From: Streptomyces sp. NBC_00190
Lineage (GTDB): Bacteria > Actinomycetota > Actinomycetes > Streptomycetales > Streptomycetaceae
Reading direction: 5' to 3'
Length of the DNA: 64,000 nt
Assembly: GCF_036203305.1 (NCBI RefSeq)
Contig: NZ_CP108131.1
Coordinates: 7,068,001-7,132,000, forward strand
This document shows positions 26,178 to 34,474 of this stretch, one piece after another. Numbering within the stretch: the first letter of the stretch is position 1; each line of letters starts with the position of its first letter. The translations under genes and the position numbers were made by a program. A model generated the notes under the pieces. The model had not been told where the DNA came from. It worked only from the letters and a program-made list of their open reading frames with translations, and did not search any database.

Positions 26178-26969
26178 GTGATCGACTGGACAAGTATCGA
26201 AGCCGCAGACTGCGCCGTGCCCGCCGACCGTCCCATGGAAGAACTGGTGCGAGGGCTCTCCCGCGCATTGGCGGATCCCGATCCGCTGATCCGCGACGGA
26301 GCGCCCTACTCCGTCCTCTCGGCCTGGATAGCCCGCGGGGTGATCGACGCACCCCGGCGGTTGGAGCTGGGCGACGAGATGGCTGCCCGCTTCGCCGACC
26401 GGGAGGTCCAGGCCCGCACCTTCGCCCCGCTCGTGCTCGACATGCTCGTGAGCAAGGGGGACTTCAGGGCCGGGTGGGTGGACGCGTTCGAGCGCTGGTA
26501 CCCGATGGAGAAGGACCTGCGAGGCCACGACGAGAAGCTCGGCTGGCTCCACGCGGTCGCGCACGGCGCGGACCTGCTGGGCCGGTTCGGTTGTCACTCC
26601 GAGGTGGAGCCGGCGCGGATGCTGGACCTCGCCGCCGCGCGGCTGACGGCCCGTACCGATCACGTATTCGGCCAGTTGGAGGACGACCGGCTGGGGAAGG
26701 CGGTCGCGCGTATCCTCACCCGGCCCGACATGAGCGAGCGCGACGCGACCGCGTGGCTGGACCCGATCGCCGCCCGCTTCGGAGCCGACCGCATCACGAC
26801 TCCGGTACCCGCGCACCTCACCAACTGCCTGCGCACCCTGCGCCTGCTCTACGTCCTCGCGGACCGGGGCGTGCGGCCGAGCGCCGAGTCGGCGCCGGAC
26901 GCCCTTCACCACCGTGAGGCGGTCAAAGGGCGTATCGCCGAGGTCCTCGATCTGATCGTCAAACGGTGA
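26178..26969 (+). CDS. DUF2785 protein
   Basis: The 263-aa protein is all-helical and soluble. It matches DUF2785 through LIRDGAPYSVLSAWI and GWLHAVAHGADLLG, followed by helical repeats. The family has no assigned biochemical function that I know of. The start is GTG at 26178. The 237-bp gap before it is a divergent promoter region shared with the three-helix/PPK2 operon, and I see no other element in it. The gene converges on the solute-binding lipoprotein. Confidence 0.8.
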   Translation: MIDWTSIEAADCAVPADRPMEELVRGLSRALADPDPLIRDGAPYSVLSAWIARGVIDAPRRLELGDEMAARFADREVQARTFAPLVLDMLVSKGDFRAGWVDAFERWYPMEKDLRGHDEKLGWLHAVAHGADLLGRFGCHSEVEPARMLDLAAARLTARTDHVFGQLEDDRLGKAVARILTRPDMSERDATAWLDPIAARFGADRITTPVPAHLTNCLRTLRLLYVLADRGVRPSAESAPDALHHREAVKGRIAEVLDLIVKR

Positions 26970-26980
26970 CCACGGCCCGC

Positions 26981-27004
26981 GGCCGGGCCGGCGCACGCCC
27001 GGCC
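26981..27004. terminator. Terminator hairpin between convergent genes
   Basis: Arms GGCCGGGC (26981-26988) and GCCCGGCC (26997-27004) with an 8-nt loop lie between the DUF2785 stop codon and the solute-binding protein stop codon. Confidence 0.6.
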
Positions 27005-27020
27005 GGGGCCGCCCCGGTCC

Positions 27021-28166
27021 TCAGCCCGAGACGGCCTTGGCCCAGCCGCGGTTGACGGTCTCCCTCGCCTTCGCCGTCTGCGCCTCGGTCGGGAACGTCG
27101 GCGTGCCCTCGACCGTGGGCAATTTCTCCGCGGCGGCCTTGTCGAGGGTGCCGTCCTTCTCCATGGCGTCCATGAGGACGGGGCGTGCGTAGGCGCCGAG
27201 CCGGAGGTTCTGGCCCTCCGGGCTGAAGAGGTACTCCTGCCACAGACGTGCCGCCGCGGGGTGCGGGGCGTCCTTGTTCACCGCGCTCGCGTAATACTCG
27301 GCGAAGCTGCCGTCGAAGGGGATGGCTGTCCGCCAGTCGACGTCCGAGCCCTTCCTGCGGAATTCGTCGGCGTATCCGAGGTTGAGGAAGTCCCAGTCGA
27401 TGCTGATCGGGGTCTCGCCCCTCTCGATCGTGGCCGGGGTGGATTCGACCGGGATGAAATTGCCGTTCTTGCTGAGCTCGGCGAAGAATTCGATACCGGG
27501 CTGGATGTCGTCGAAGGAACCCCCGTTCGCCAGGGCCGCCGCATACACGCCGGCGAAGGCGGAGCCGGACTTGGTGGGGTTGCCGTTGAGCGAGACCTGG
27601 CCCTTGTACTCGGGCTTGCGCAGATCGGCGAAGGTCGAGGGGCAGATCTTGACGCGGCTGGCGTCGCAGCCGATCGAGATGTAGCCGCCGTAGTTGTTGG
27701 CCCAGCGGGCCCGCGGGTCCTTCTGCTCCTTGGGGATCTCGTCGTACGCGGCGACCTTGTACGGGGCGAGCAGGCCCTGCCGGGCCGCGGACTGCGCGAA
27801 CGAGCCCCCCACGTCGATCGCGTCGGGGGCGCGGCCCGCTCCCCTGTGCTCCTTCAGGGCGTTGATCTCGTCCTGGCTGGACCCCTCCGGGTTCTCCACC
27901 GCGACCTTGATCCCGTACTTCTTCTCGAAGCCGTCGATCAGTGCGCCGTAGTTGGCCCAGTCGCGGGGGAGCGCGATCGTGTTGAGCGAGCCCTCCTTCT
28001 TCGCCGCTGCGGTCAGTGCCTCCGCGCCGCCGGCGTCCGCGGCTGAGGTGGCCACCGCGGGCTTTGCGGGTGCGGCGGTGGGGGCGTTTCCGCAGGCGCC
28101 GAGGGGCGCCGCGGCGAGGGCCAGGCAGACGGCGACGGAGGCTTTCCGGAGACGGGGTGCGGGCAC
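27021..28166 (-). CDS. ABC transporter solute-binding lipoprotein
   Basis: The 381-aa protein has a lipoprotein signal: basic start MPAPRLRKAS, hydrophobic core and lipobox LGACG with Cys25 as the acylated residue. The mature part has the class-D (iron/putrescine/thiamine-like) solute-binding fold: EKKYGIKVAVENPEGSSQDE, APDAIDVGGSFAQSA, ISIDWDFLNLGYADE and ARLWQEYLFSPEGQNL. No permease or ATPase gene is adjacent, so it must work with a transporter encoded elsewhere or act as a sensor component. It precedes nothing in its own operon. The ligand is unknown. Confidence 0.85.
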   Translation of the reverse strand: MPAPRLRKASVAVCLALAAAPLGACGNAPTAAPAKPAVATSAADAGGAEALTAAAKKEGSLNTIALPRDWANYGALIDGFEKKYGIKVAVENPEGSSQDEINALKEHRGAGRAPDAIDVGGSFAQSAARQGLLAPYKVAAYDEIPKEQKDPRARWANNYGGYISIGCDASRVKICPSTFADLRKPEYKGQVSLNGNPTKSGSAFAGVYAAALANGGSFDDIQPGIEFFAELSKNGNFIPVESTPATIERGETPISIDWDFLNLGYADEFRRKGSDVDWRTAIPFDGSFAEYYASAVNKDAPHPAAARLWQEYLFSPEGQNLRLGAYARPVLMDAMEKDGTLDKAAAEKLPTVEGTPTFPTEAQTAKARETVNRGWAKAVSG

Positions 28167-28286
28167 AAAGGCTCCATAACGGGCGGTCGCGTACTGTCGA
28201 GGCCAGCGTACGTTCGGCGGCCTCGGCAGCGCAGTCCCAGCAGGTGTGTCCGCCCCCTTCCCTGCGGCTGCCGTACCGGCGCGTTC

Positions 28287-31121
28287 TCAGAGCGCCTCGT
28301 CGTCCCACCCGGCCAGGAGCGCCTCCCCCAGATCCGTCCCGGACGGTGCGGCCCCGTCCTGGAGGGCCTGCTCGCTCCAGATGATCTTGCCGCGAGCCGT
28401 GTAGCGGGTGCCCCAGCGCTCGGCGAACTGCGCGACGAGGAACAGGCCGCGGCCGCCCTCGTCGGTGGCCTCGGCCCGGCGCAGGTGCGGGGAGGTGCTG
28501 GACCCGTCGGAGACCTCGCAGATCAGGCTGCGGTCGTACAGCAGCCTCACCCGGATGGGCTCGGTGCCGTAGCGGATGGCGTTGGTCATCAGCTCGCTGA
28601 GGATGAGTTCCGTGGTGAAGGTGATGTCCTCCAGGCCCCAGTCGGCCAGTCGGCGGGCGCAGGCGTTCCGTACCGGGGACACCGCCGCCGGGTCGGGAGA
28701 CACGTCCCACTCGGCGATCCGCTCGGGGTCCAGTCGGCGGGTGCGGGCGACCAGCAGCGCGATGTCGTCGCCGGGCCTGGTGGGCAGCATCGCGTCGATC
28801 ACCGCGGTGCAGGTTTCCTCCGGGGTGCGGGCGGGCCCTTCCAGGGCGGCGCGCAGCGCTGTCAGGCCTGCGTCCAGATCGCGGTCGCGGCTCTCGATCA
28901 GCCCGTCGGTGAAGAGCGCCAGCCGGGAGCCCTCGGGCAGGGTGAGCGTCATGGTCTCCATGGGCATGCCCGTGCCCAGGCCCAGCGGCGGGGAGACCGG
29001 CACCTCGGGGAAGGAGACGGTTCCGTCGGGGCGGACCAGGGCGGGGCCCGGATGACCGGCGGTGGCGGCGGTCACCAGCCCGGAGACGGGATCGTAGATG
29101 GCGCACAGGCAGGTGGCTCCGGTGATCCCCTGCCACTCCTGCTCGTCGGCGTCGATGTGGGCGACCAGCTCGTCCAGGTGGCTCAGGAGCTCGTCCGGGG
29201 GCAGGTCGAGGGTGGAGAAGTTGTACACGGCGGTGCGCAGACGGCCCATCGTGGCGGCGGCGTGCAGACCGTGGCCGACGACGTCGCCGACCACCAGGGC
29301 CACCCGGGTGCCGGGCAGTGGGATGACATCGAACCAGTCACCGCCCACCCCGGCCTGGGCGGACAGATAGCGGTGGGCGACCTCCACCGCGGACTGCTCC
29401 GGTACGCCCCGGGGCAGCAGGCTGCGCTGCAGGGTGACGGCCATGGTGTGCTCGCGGGTGTAGCGGCGGGCGTTGTCGACGGACAGTGCCGCCCGGGCGG
29501 TCAGCTCCTCGGCGAAGGACACGTCCTCCTCGTCGAACGCCGCGGAGTCCTGCCCCCGCCAGTAGCCGGCCATCCCCAGCACCACGCCCCGGGCCCGCAG
29601 GGGCACGGCGATCATGGAGTGGATGCCGCGGTCCAGGATCAGCACGGCGTTGGCCGGGTCCTGGGCCCGCCAGTGGTGGGTGGCGCGCAGGTCCGCCTCC
29701 AGGACCGCGTGGCCGCCGGCCAGTCCGGCGGCCATGGGGCTGGTGGGAACGAACCGGATCAGCTTGCCGATGGGGTAGAGGGGGTGGGCGCCCTCAAGGC
29801 CGACGGAGGCGGTGCGGCGCATCTCGGTGCTCGCTTCGGGCGGCTCCTCGCCGCGCAGCACCGGGTCCAGCAGGTCGACCGTGACCACGTCGGCGAAGCG
29901 CGGGACCGCCACCTCCGCCAGTTCCTCCGCGGTGCGCTCCACGTTCAGCGTCGTTCCGACCTGCACTCCCGCGTCGTAGAGCAGCTTCAGCCGCTCGCGG
30001 GCCACCTCGGCCCTGCCGGAGAGTGCCCGCAGCTCGGTGGTGTCCCGCAGTGTGACGACGGTCCCGGCCTGCCCGTAGGGGGCGGTGGGCCGGATGTTCA
30101 CCGCCAGCAGCCGGTCGGCGGCCATGTGCAGCTCGTCGGTCACCGCACGGCCCGATGCGATCGGCTCGGTGATTCCCTCCTCCAGGTCCAGGTCCGTGAC
30201 GGGGCGCCCTTCCGCGTCCGCCGGCAGGTCCAGCAGCCGCCGCGCCTCGTCGTTGGCCAGCAGCAGCCGTCCGCCGCCGCCGACGATCAGCACGCCCTCT
30301 CGTACGGCGTGCAGCACCGCGTCGTGGTGCTCGTACATCCTCGTCATCTCGGCCGGCCCCAGGCCGTGGGTCCGGCGCAGCAGCCGGCGGCTCACCAGAG
30401 CGGTTCCGCCGGCGGACAGGGCGAGCACCAGGGCCGCGCTGCCGAGGACGACCGGCAGCTGCCGGTTCACCATGCCCTGGACGTTCTGGACCGTGACCGG
30501 GGAGGAGACGATGGCGATGACGCGGCCCGTGTCGTCCTTGACGGGGACCACCGAGACCACGGACTGCCCCAGGGACCCTTCGAACGTCTCGGTGAACGAC
30601 TTTCCTGCCGCCGCCTTGGAGAAGGGGCCGACGACGTGCTTCCCGATCTGTCGCGGGTCGCTGTGGGTGAGGGTGACCCCGTCGAGCGAGTAGGTGTTGA
30701 TGCCGTCGACCCCGGCGATCTTCCGGGCCGCCTGGGCGCTCGGCTGCAGCACCGCGCTCGGATCGGGACTGCGCAGGGCCTCGACGATCCCCGGGGATTC
30801 CGCGAACGTTCCGGCGGCGGCGAGCGTACGGTGCCGGGCGTCCAGCATGGCCGCGTTCCGGCCCTGCACCACGAGGGCCACCACCGCGGCGGCGACGAGA
30901 AGGACCACGACGGCCAGTTGCAGGAGGAACACCTCGCCGGCCACGCTCTGCACGCTCAGCAGGGAGGACAGGCGCTGCGGCCGCGGCGTCCTGACCTTGG
31001 GCGGCCGGGCCTGCTCCTGATGTTCCTGGTGGCGTCCTGAGCGCGGGCGCCGAGGGAGAGAGGAAGAGCTCATGGGGGATCGGAGCAGCCAACGCCGGAA
31101 GGGTTCCAGGAGGTCGCTCAT
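28287..31121 (-). CDS. Membrane sensor phosphatase: Cache-PAS-GAF-SpoIIE-HATPase
   Basis: The 944-aa protein has two membrane helices (about 63-86 and 218-240) flanking an extracellular Cache/CitA-like sensor domain (GIVEALRSPDP, GVDGINTYSLDG, SVVSVVPVKDDTGRVIAIVS). A PAS domain (about 265-330), GAF (about 395-545), SpoIIE phosphatase (about 565-770) and HATPase (about 800-905) follow. Catalytic motifs are intact: VGGDWFDVI, GDVVGHGLHA, FTDGLIESRD and GDDIALLVA, plus ELILSELMTNAIRYG and DEGGRGLFLVAQFA. It should couple an external ligand to a partner-switching pathway. Of the three such enzymes here, only this one spans the membrane. Start ATG 31121; an internal Met at residue 17 is an alternative. 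Confidence 0.9.
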   Translation of the reverse strand: MSDLLEPFRRWLLRSPMSSSSLPRRPRSGRHQEHQEQARPPKVRTPRPQRLSSLLSVQSVAGEVFLLQLAVVVLLVAAAVVALVVQGRNAAMLDARHRTLAAAGTFAESPGIVEALRSPDPSAVLQPSAQAARKIAGVDGINTYSLDGVTLTHSDPRQIGKHVVGPFSKAAAGKSFTETFEGSLGQSVVSVVPVKDDTGRVIAIVSSPVTVQNVQGMVNRQLPVVLGSAALVLALSAGGTALVSRRLLRRTHGLGPAEMTRMYEHHDAVLHAVREGVLIVGGGGRLLLANDEARRLLDLPADAEGRPVTDLDLEEGITEPIASGRAVTDELHMAADRLLAVNIRPTAPYGQAGTVVTLRDTTELRALSGRAEVARERLKLLYDAGVQVGTTLNVERTAEELAEVAVPRFADVVTVDLLDPVLRGEEPPEASTEMRRTASVGLEGAHPLYPIGKLIRFVPTSPMAAGLAGGHAVLEADLRATHHWRAQDPANAVLILDRGIHSMIAVPLRARGVVLGMAGYWRGQDSAAFDEEDVSFAEELTARAALSVDNARRYTREHTMAVTLQRSLLPRGVPEQSAVEVAHRYLSAQAGVGGDWFDVIPLPGTRVALVVGDVVGHGLHAAATMGRLRTAVYNFSTLDLPPDELLSHLDELVAHIDADEQEWQGITGATCLCAIYDPVSGLVTAATAGHPGPALVRPDGTVSFPEVPVSPPLGLGTGMPMETMTLTLPEGSRLALFTDGLIESRDRDLDAGLTALRAALEGPARTPEETCTAVIDAMLPTRPGDDIALLVARTRRLDPERIAEWDVSPDPAAVSPVRNACARRLADWGLEDITFTTELILSELMTNAIRYGTEPIRVRLLYDRSLICEVSDGSSTSPHLRRAEATDEGGRGLFLVAQFAERWGTRYTARGKIIWSEQALQDGAAPSGTDLGEALLAGWDDEAL

Positions 31122-31597
31122 AGTCCATTTTCTAACCTCTGGGGGTCATCGGCAGCGGGGGAGCGAGAAGGCCGCCCGAGCAGGAGCGATCCGCGTGAGA
31201 GGCGCCGGCCATCGGTCATCGGGCCGTCGGCCGGGCGGCCCATCGGCCGGCGCGAGGAGCCGGCGGCGGGGGCCGCCGTGCTGGCAGTGGCACCAGCGGG
31301 CACACCGCGTGGCTCCGGGTGCACAGCGTGATCGTTCGGTACGCTGAGTGACGAACGTGCGTACGCTGCGTCACCGGGGAAACGACCCACACCTTTCGAG
31401 AGGCGCTGACATGCCCTTCTCCGCTCCCGGCCGGCCGGCGATCTGCCCCCTGCGCCGCTCGACCGATGGGCTGGGTCGTCCGCGGGCGGTGCGCCCCGCG
31501 CAACGAGTACCCGGATCCGAACCGCGCCGGCAGGAACCGTACGCGCGAGGCGTTGGCTGAACGAGCCCCTCTCCCCACTGGACAACGGAGACCCACG
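31122..31597. promoter_or_regulatory. Intergenic region upstream of the split-LodA operon
   Basis: These 476 bp lie between the divergent SpoIIE gene and the LodA-N gene. They contain a near-direct repeat, GTACGCTGAGTGAC and GTACGCTGCGTCAC, at about 31337-31376 that may be an operator or promoter. A 49-codon frame (ATG 31411, GAGAGG upstream, product MPFSAPGRPAICPLRRSTDG and onward) has a plausible ribosome site, but its composition is not convincing. No other feature was seen. Confidence 0.4.
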
Positions 31598-33022
31598 GTG
31601 ATCGAACGGATCTGGCTCCACCCACCTCTCGCCTTCGCCCGCCTGGGCCCGTCCCCCACCCCGTGCGGCAATTACCACTACGGCGAAAGCGACCTGTCGC
31701 CCCGGGGCACGGGCAAGACCACCGTGGTGCCCGCGCCCACCTTCGAAGTCACCGATGACGGCACCCTGACGGAGCGGCAGCCCGATCCCGGGGAACGGGT
31801 CCGGTTCAAGGACGTCAACGGCTTCCGGCCGATCTGCCCCTTCTTCGAACTGCACGGCACCTGGACGTCGGCCGACGGGCAGCGCCACACCGACGAGCCG
31901 GTCACCGTCGACGTCCTCACCGAATTCGGCATCGATCTGGCCGACGTGAAGTGGACGGTGAAGGTCGCCAACCTCAAGGCGCACCAGTGCACCCGCTCGC
32001 CCGGCGACCGGATCGAGGCCGCCGTCGAACTGAGCGGCGACCACCACCTGCGGGAACCGCTGAAAGGACGGTCGCCCGCCGGAGCGGACCGGCCCCTCGT
32101 GCCGCCGGGGCAGAGCGTGCCGCTCGGCTCCGTCCAGCTGCCCCGCCCGGGCGGCGGGTTTCCCGAGCTGCGGCTGCGCTTCACGCCCGGCACGGGGGTC
32201 GTGTACGGCCCGAGCAACCTGCTCGACCGGACCAGCCGGTACCTCCTGCCGGAAGAGCGGTTGTTCCTGGCGCCGGACGCGGCCTGGTGCGGGTTCACCC
32301 TTTCCGGCGCCACCGACGCGCGGACCTTTCCCGGAGCGCTCTTCGCCGGATCGACGCCCGAGGACGGCGGAGTGAGCCTCGGTCTGGTCGACGACGTGTG
32401 CGACGGCCTGGTCGGCGTCACGCTCGGAGGCCTGACCGCCCGCGCGCGGATCGTCGTCACACCGCCGGACTTCGCGCCCGACCGCCGGCCCTTCACCTCC
32501 CTCGCCGACGGGCTGGCGGACCGGGTCCAGCGGGAGGAGGTGAGCGACCCCGTGTACATCACCGCGAACCGTGACCTGACGGCGCTGGAAGTGCGCGACC
32601 TGTTCGAACGGGTTCTGGAGGCCATGGACGCGGTCAACGTGGACGCCCAGAACGACCGCGCGACCCTGGAGAACGTGCGCAGGGCCCGGCGCCTGGGCCT
32701 GCCCGAGGACGAGGCCCGGGAACGGACCTTCGGTCCGCCGGACCCACTCCCGGGGGTGACGCTCCCCCTCACCGAGCGCGGCCGCCGGCGGCACCGGAGG
32801 TTCGTGGCACTGGAGTTCCTGGAAGACCTGTTCCGGGAACGGCCCGAACTCCTCCGGCAGGTCATCAGGACCCCGGTGGAGGAGCAGCGGTGGCACGACC
32901 GCCGCATGCCGGTCGCGGTACGCGGCTCCGACGCCTACCCCATGCACCTGACGCGTCGCCAGTACAACCTGCTGGCGGGCTGGGTCAGTTCGCTGCGGGA
33001 GAACGTGGAGGAGGGCACATGA
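31598..33022 (+). CDS. LodA/GoxA-like N-terminal half (split quinoprotein, 474 aa)
   Basis: The sequence follows the N-terminal two thirds of LodA/GoxA quinoproteins: IERIWLHPPLAFARLGPSPT (family pattern RIHPAIGIARVGNS), VRFKDVNGFRPICPFFELHG (FKDADG-IKRQAARFRIYG), VKWTVKVANLKAHQ (WTVHLANKKA), LVDDVCDGLVGVTL (DDVSDGPVTAxV), IVVTPPDFAPDRRPF, and it ends at MHLTRRQYNLLAGWV (LTLTPTQYALLQRWA). In typical LodA proteins the chain then continues into the catalytic part; here it stops. The missing part is encoded two genes downstream. No cysteine lies in the last 200 residues, so this half alone cannot form the quinone. Start GTG 31598 has CGGAG upstream; its stop overlaps the next ATG (ATGA). Assignment is by motif reading, without an alignment. 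Confidence 0.75.
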   Translation: MIERIWLHPPLAFARLGPSPTPCGNYHYGESDLSPRGTGKTTVVPAPTFEVTDDGTLTERQPDPGERVRFKDVNGFRPICPFFELHGTWTSADGQRHTDEPVTVDVLTEFGIDLADVKWTVKVANLKAHQCTRSPGDRIEAAVELSGDHHLREPLKGRSPAGADRPLVPPGQSVPLGSVQLPRPGGGFPELRLRFTPGTGVVYGPSNLLDRTSRYLLPEERLFLAPDAAWCGFTLSGATDARTFPGALFAGSTPEDGGVSLGLVDDVCDGLVGVTLGGLTARARIVVTPPDFAPDRRPFTSLADGLADRVQREEVSDPVYITANRDLTALEVRDLFERVLEAMDAVNVDAQNDRATLENVRRARRLGLPEDEARERTFGPPDPLPGVTLPLTERGRRRHRRFVALEFLEDLFRERPELLRQVIRTPVEEQRWHDRRMPVAVRGSDAYPMHLTRRQYNLLAGWVSSLRENVEEGT

Positions 33023-34458
33023 GCCTCCTGTTGCAGATCGGGCGCCGCCCACCGGAACCGGAGACGGAGCCGGTATCCGGGCCGCGCGGCCTCGGCGCCG
33101 AGACCCGGGTCGTCCGCAGTGCCCACGGCACCCACCTGTTCCTGGCCGACGGCAGCCGGATCTACGACCTGCCGGAAGCCGCCGCCGCCCGGCTGGAGCG
33201 CTGGGCGGCCACGGCACACACACCCGCGCAGGACGCCGCCCTCGCCGCCGACCTGGGCCTTCCGCTGTGGGGCGCCGCGCCCGGACTGCCCGCCCCGCGC
33301 ATCGACGGCACCCCGGCCGAAGTACCGCCCCTGTCCTCGCTGTCGCTCAACGTGATGCAGGCCTGCAACCTCAGCTGCGGTCACTGCTACGCCGACGAGG
33401 GCCGCTTCGGCGGCTCCGCCCGGGCCATGCCCCGCGAGACCGCCTTCGCCGCCGTGGACCGGCTGCTCGCGGAGGCCGCACCCGGAGCCGGGGTCGTGGT
33501 CGGCTTCATGGGCGGCGAACCCCTGCTCGCCCGGGACCTGGTCCACGAGGTGGTCCGGTACGCGGTCGGGGCCGGCGAGGACAGCGGGCACGCGGTCCGC
33601 TTCGCCCTCACCACCAACCTGACCACCGTCCGGCCCGCGGACGCCGAACTCTTCGCCGCCCACCCCTTCACGGTGGCCGTCAGCCTCGACGGCGACCGTG
33701 CCGGGCACGATGCGCTGCGCCGGGCACCGGGCGGCGGCAGCGCCTACGACCGACTGCGTACCGGACTGGCGGTGCTGGCCCGGTACGGGCGGCCCCGGCA
33801 CCTGTCGGCGCGGGTCAGCGTGACGCCGTACACAGGGCGGCTGCCGGACATCCTGGAGCACGGGATCGGCCTGGGCTTCGACGAGGTGGGCTTCGCGGCG
33901 GTGGTGAGCGCGCCGGATCCGGCGTACGAGATCGACACCGCGGCCTTCACCGGCTTCCTCGACGGGATGGTCGAGTGCGGTGAGAAGGCCCTGCGCGAGC
34001 TGTCGGCGGGCCGCCCGTACCCGTTCGGGAACTTCCAGACCGCGATGTACGAACTCCACACGGGTGGCCACCGCCCCTACCCGTGCGGCGCCGGCGCCGG
34101 TTACCTCAGCGCCTCCGCCGAAGGCGGCCTCTACGCCTGCCACCGCCTGGTCGACGACCCGGACTTCGCCATGGGCTCGCTGGCCGACGGACCCGACCGG
34201 GCCGCCCGGGAACGCCACCTGGCCGCCCGGCACGTGGACCGGGCCGAGCCGTGCCGGTCCTGCTGGGCCCGCTACCTGTGCGGCGGCGGCTGCTACCACG
34301 AGGTCAGCCGGCGCGGCCGGCCCGGCTGCGACTACATCCGCGGCTGGCTCGACTTCTGCCTGCGCGCGTACGTCGAACTCACCGAGGCGGCACCGGGGTT
34401 CTTCGCGCTGCCGCCCGTATCCGACCTGCCGAGCGACCCGGCCGCCCTCGCCCGCTGA
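33019..34458 (+). CDS. Radical SAM/SPASM protein-modifying enzyme
   Basis: The 479-aa protein has an N-terminal domain of about 100 residues (GTHLFLADGSRIYDLPE), then the radical SAM cluster motif QACNLSCGHCYADEG (C116, C120, C123), the SAM-binding GFMGGEPLLA and the beta-strand FALTTNLTTV. A SPASM domain with many cysteines follows (YPCGAGAGYLSASAEGGLYA with ACHRLV, then PCRSCWARYLCGGGCYHEV and GCDYIRGWLDFC), giving two auxiliary Fe-S clusters. SPASM enzymes such as AnSME, PqqE and QhpD modify peptide or protein side chains; QhpD cross-links Cys to acidic residues in a quinohemoprotein subunit. Its position between the two LodA-like halves, coupled by ATGA to the first, makes one of those halves the likely substrate (inference). 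Confidence 0.88.
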   Translation: MSLLLQIGRRPPEPETEPVSGPRGLGAETRVVRSAHGTHLFLADGSRIYDLPEAAAARLERWAATAHTPAQDAALAADLGLPLWGAAPGLPAPRIDGTPAEVPPLSSLSLNVMQACNLSCGHCYADEGRFGGSARAMPRETAFAAVDRLLAEAAPGAGVVVGFMGGEPLLARDLVHEVVRYAVGAGEDSGHAVRFALTTNLTTVRPADAELFAAHPFTVAVSLDGDRAGHDALRRAPGGGSAYDRLRTGLAVLARYGRPRHLSARVSVTPYTGRLPDILEHGIGLGFDEVGFAAVVSAPDPAYEIDTAAFTGFLDGMVECGEKALRELSAGRPYPFGNFQTAMYELHTGGHRPYPCGAGAGYLSASAEGGLYACHRLVDDPDFAMGSLADGPDRAARERHLAARHVDRAEPCRSCWARYLCGGGCYHEVSRRGRPGCDYIRGWLDFCLRAYVELTEAAPGFFALPPVSDLPSDPAALAR

Positions 34459-34474
34459 CCTGAAGGAGCCGACC

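Noticed and set aside
30085..30693. Plus-strand frames over the SpoIIE gene at 28287-31121
   Set aside because: Ser/Thr/Arg-rich shadow translations; the minus strand has all phosphatase and ATPase motifs.
31411..31560. A 49-codon frame as precursor peptide for the radical SAM gene
   Set aside because: It has a passable ribosome site but a Pro/Arg-rich composition typical of random GC-rich frames, no core-peptide pattern, and the split LodA halves are a better substrate.
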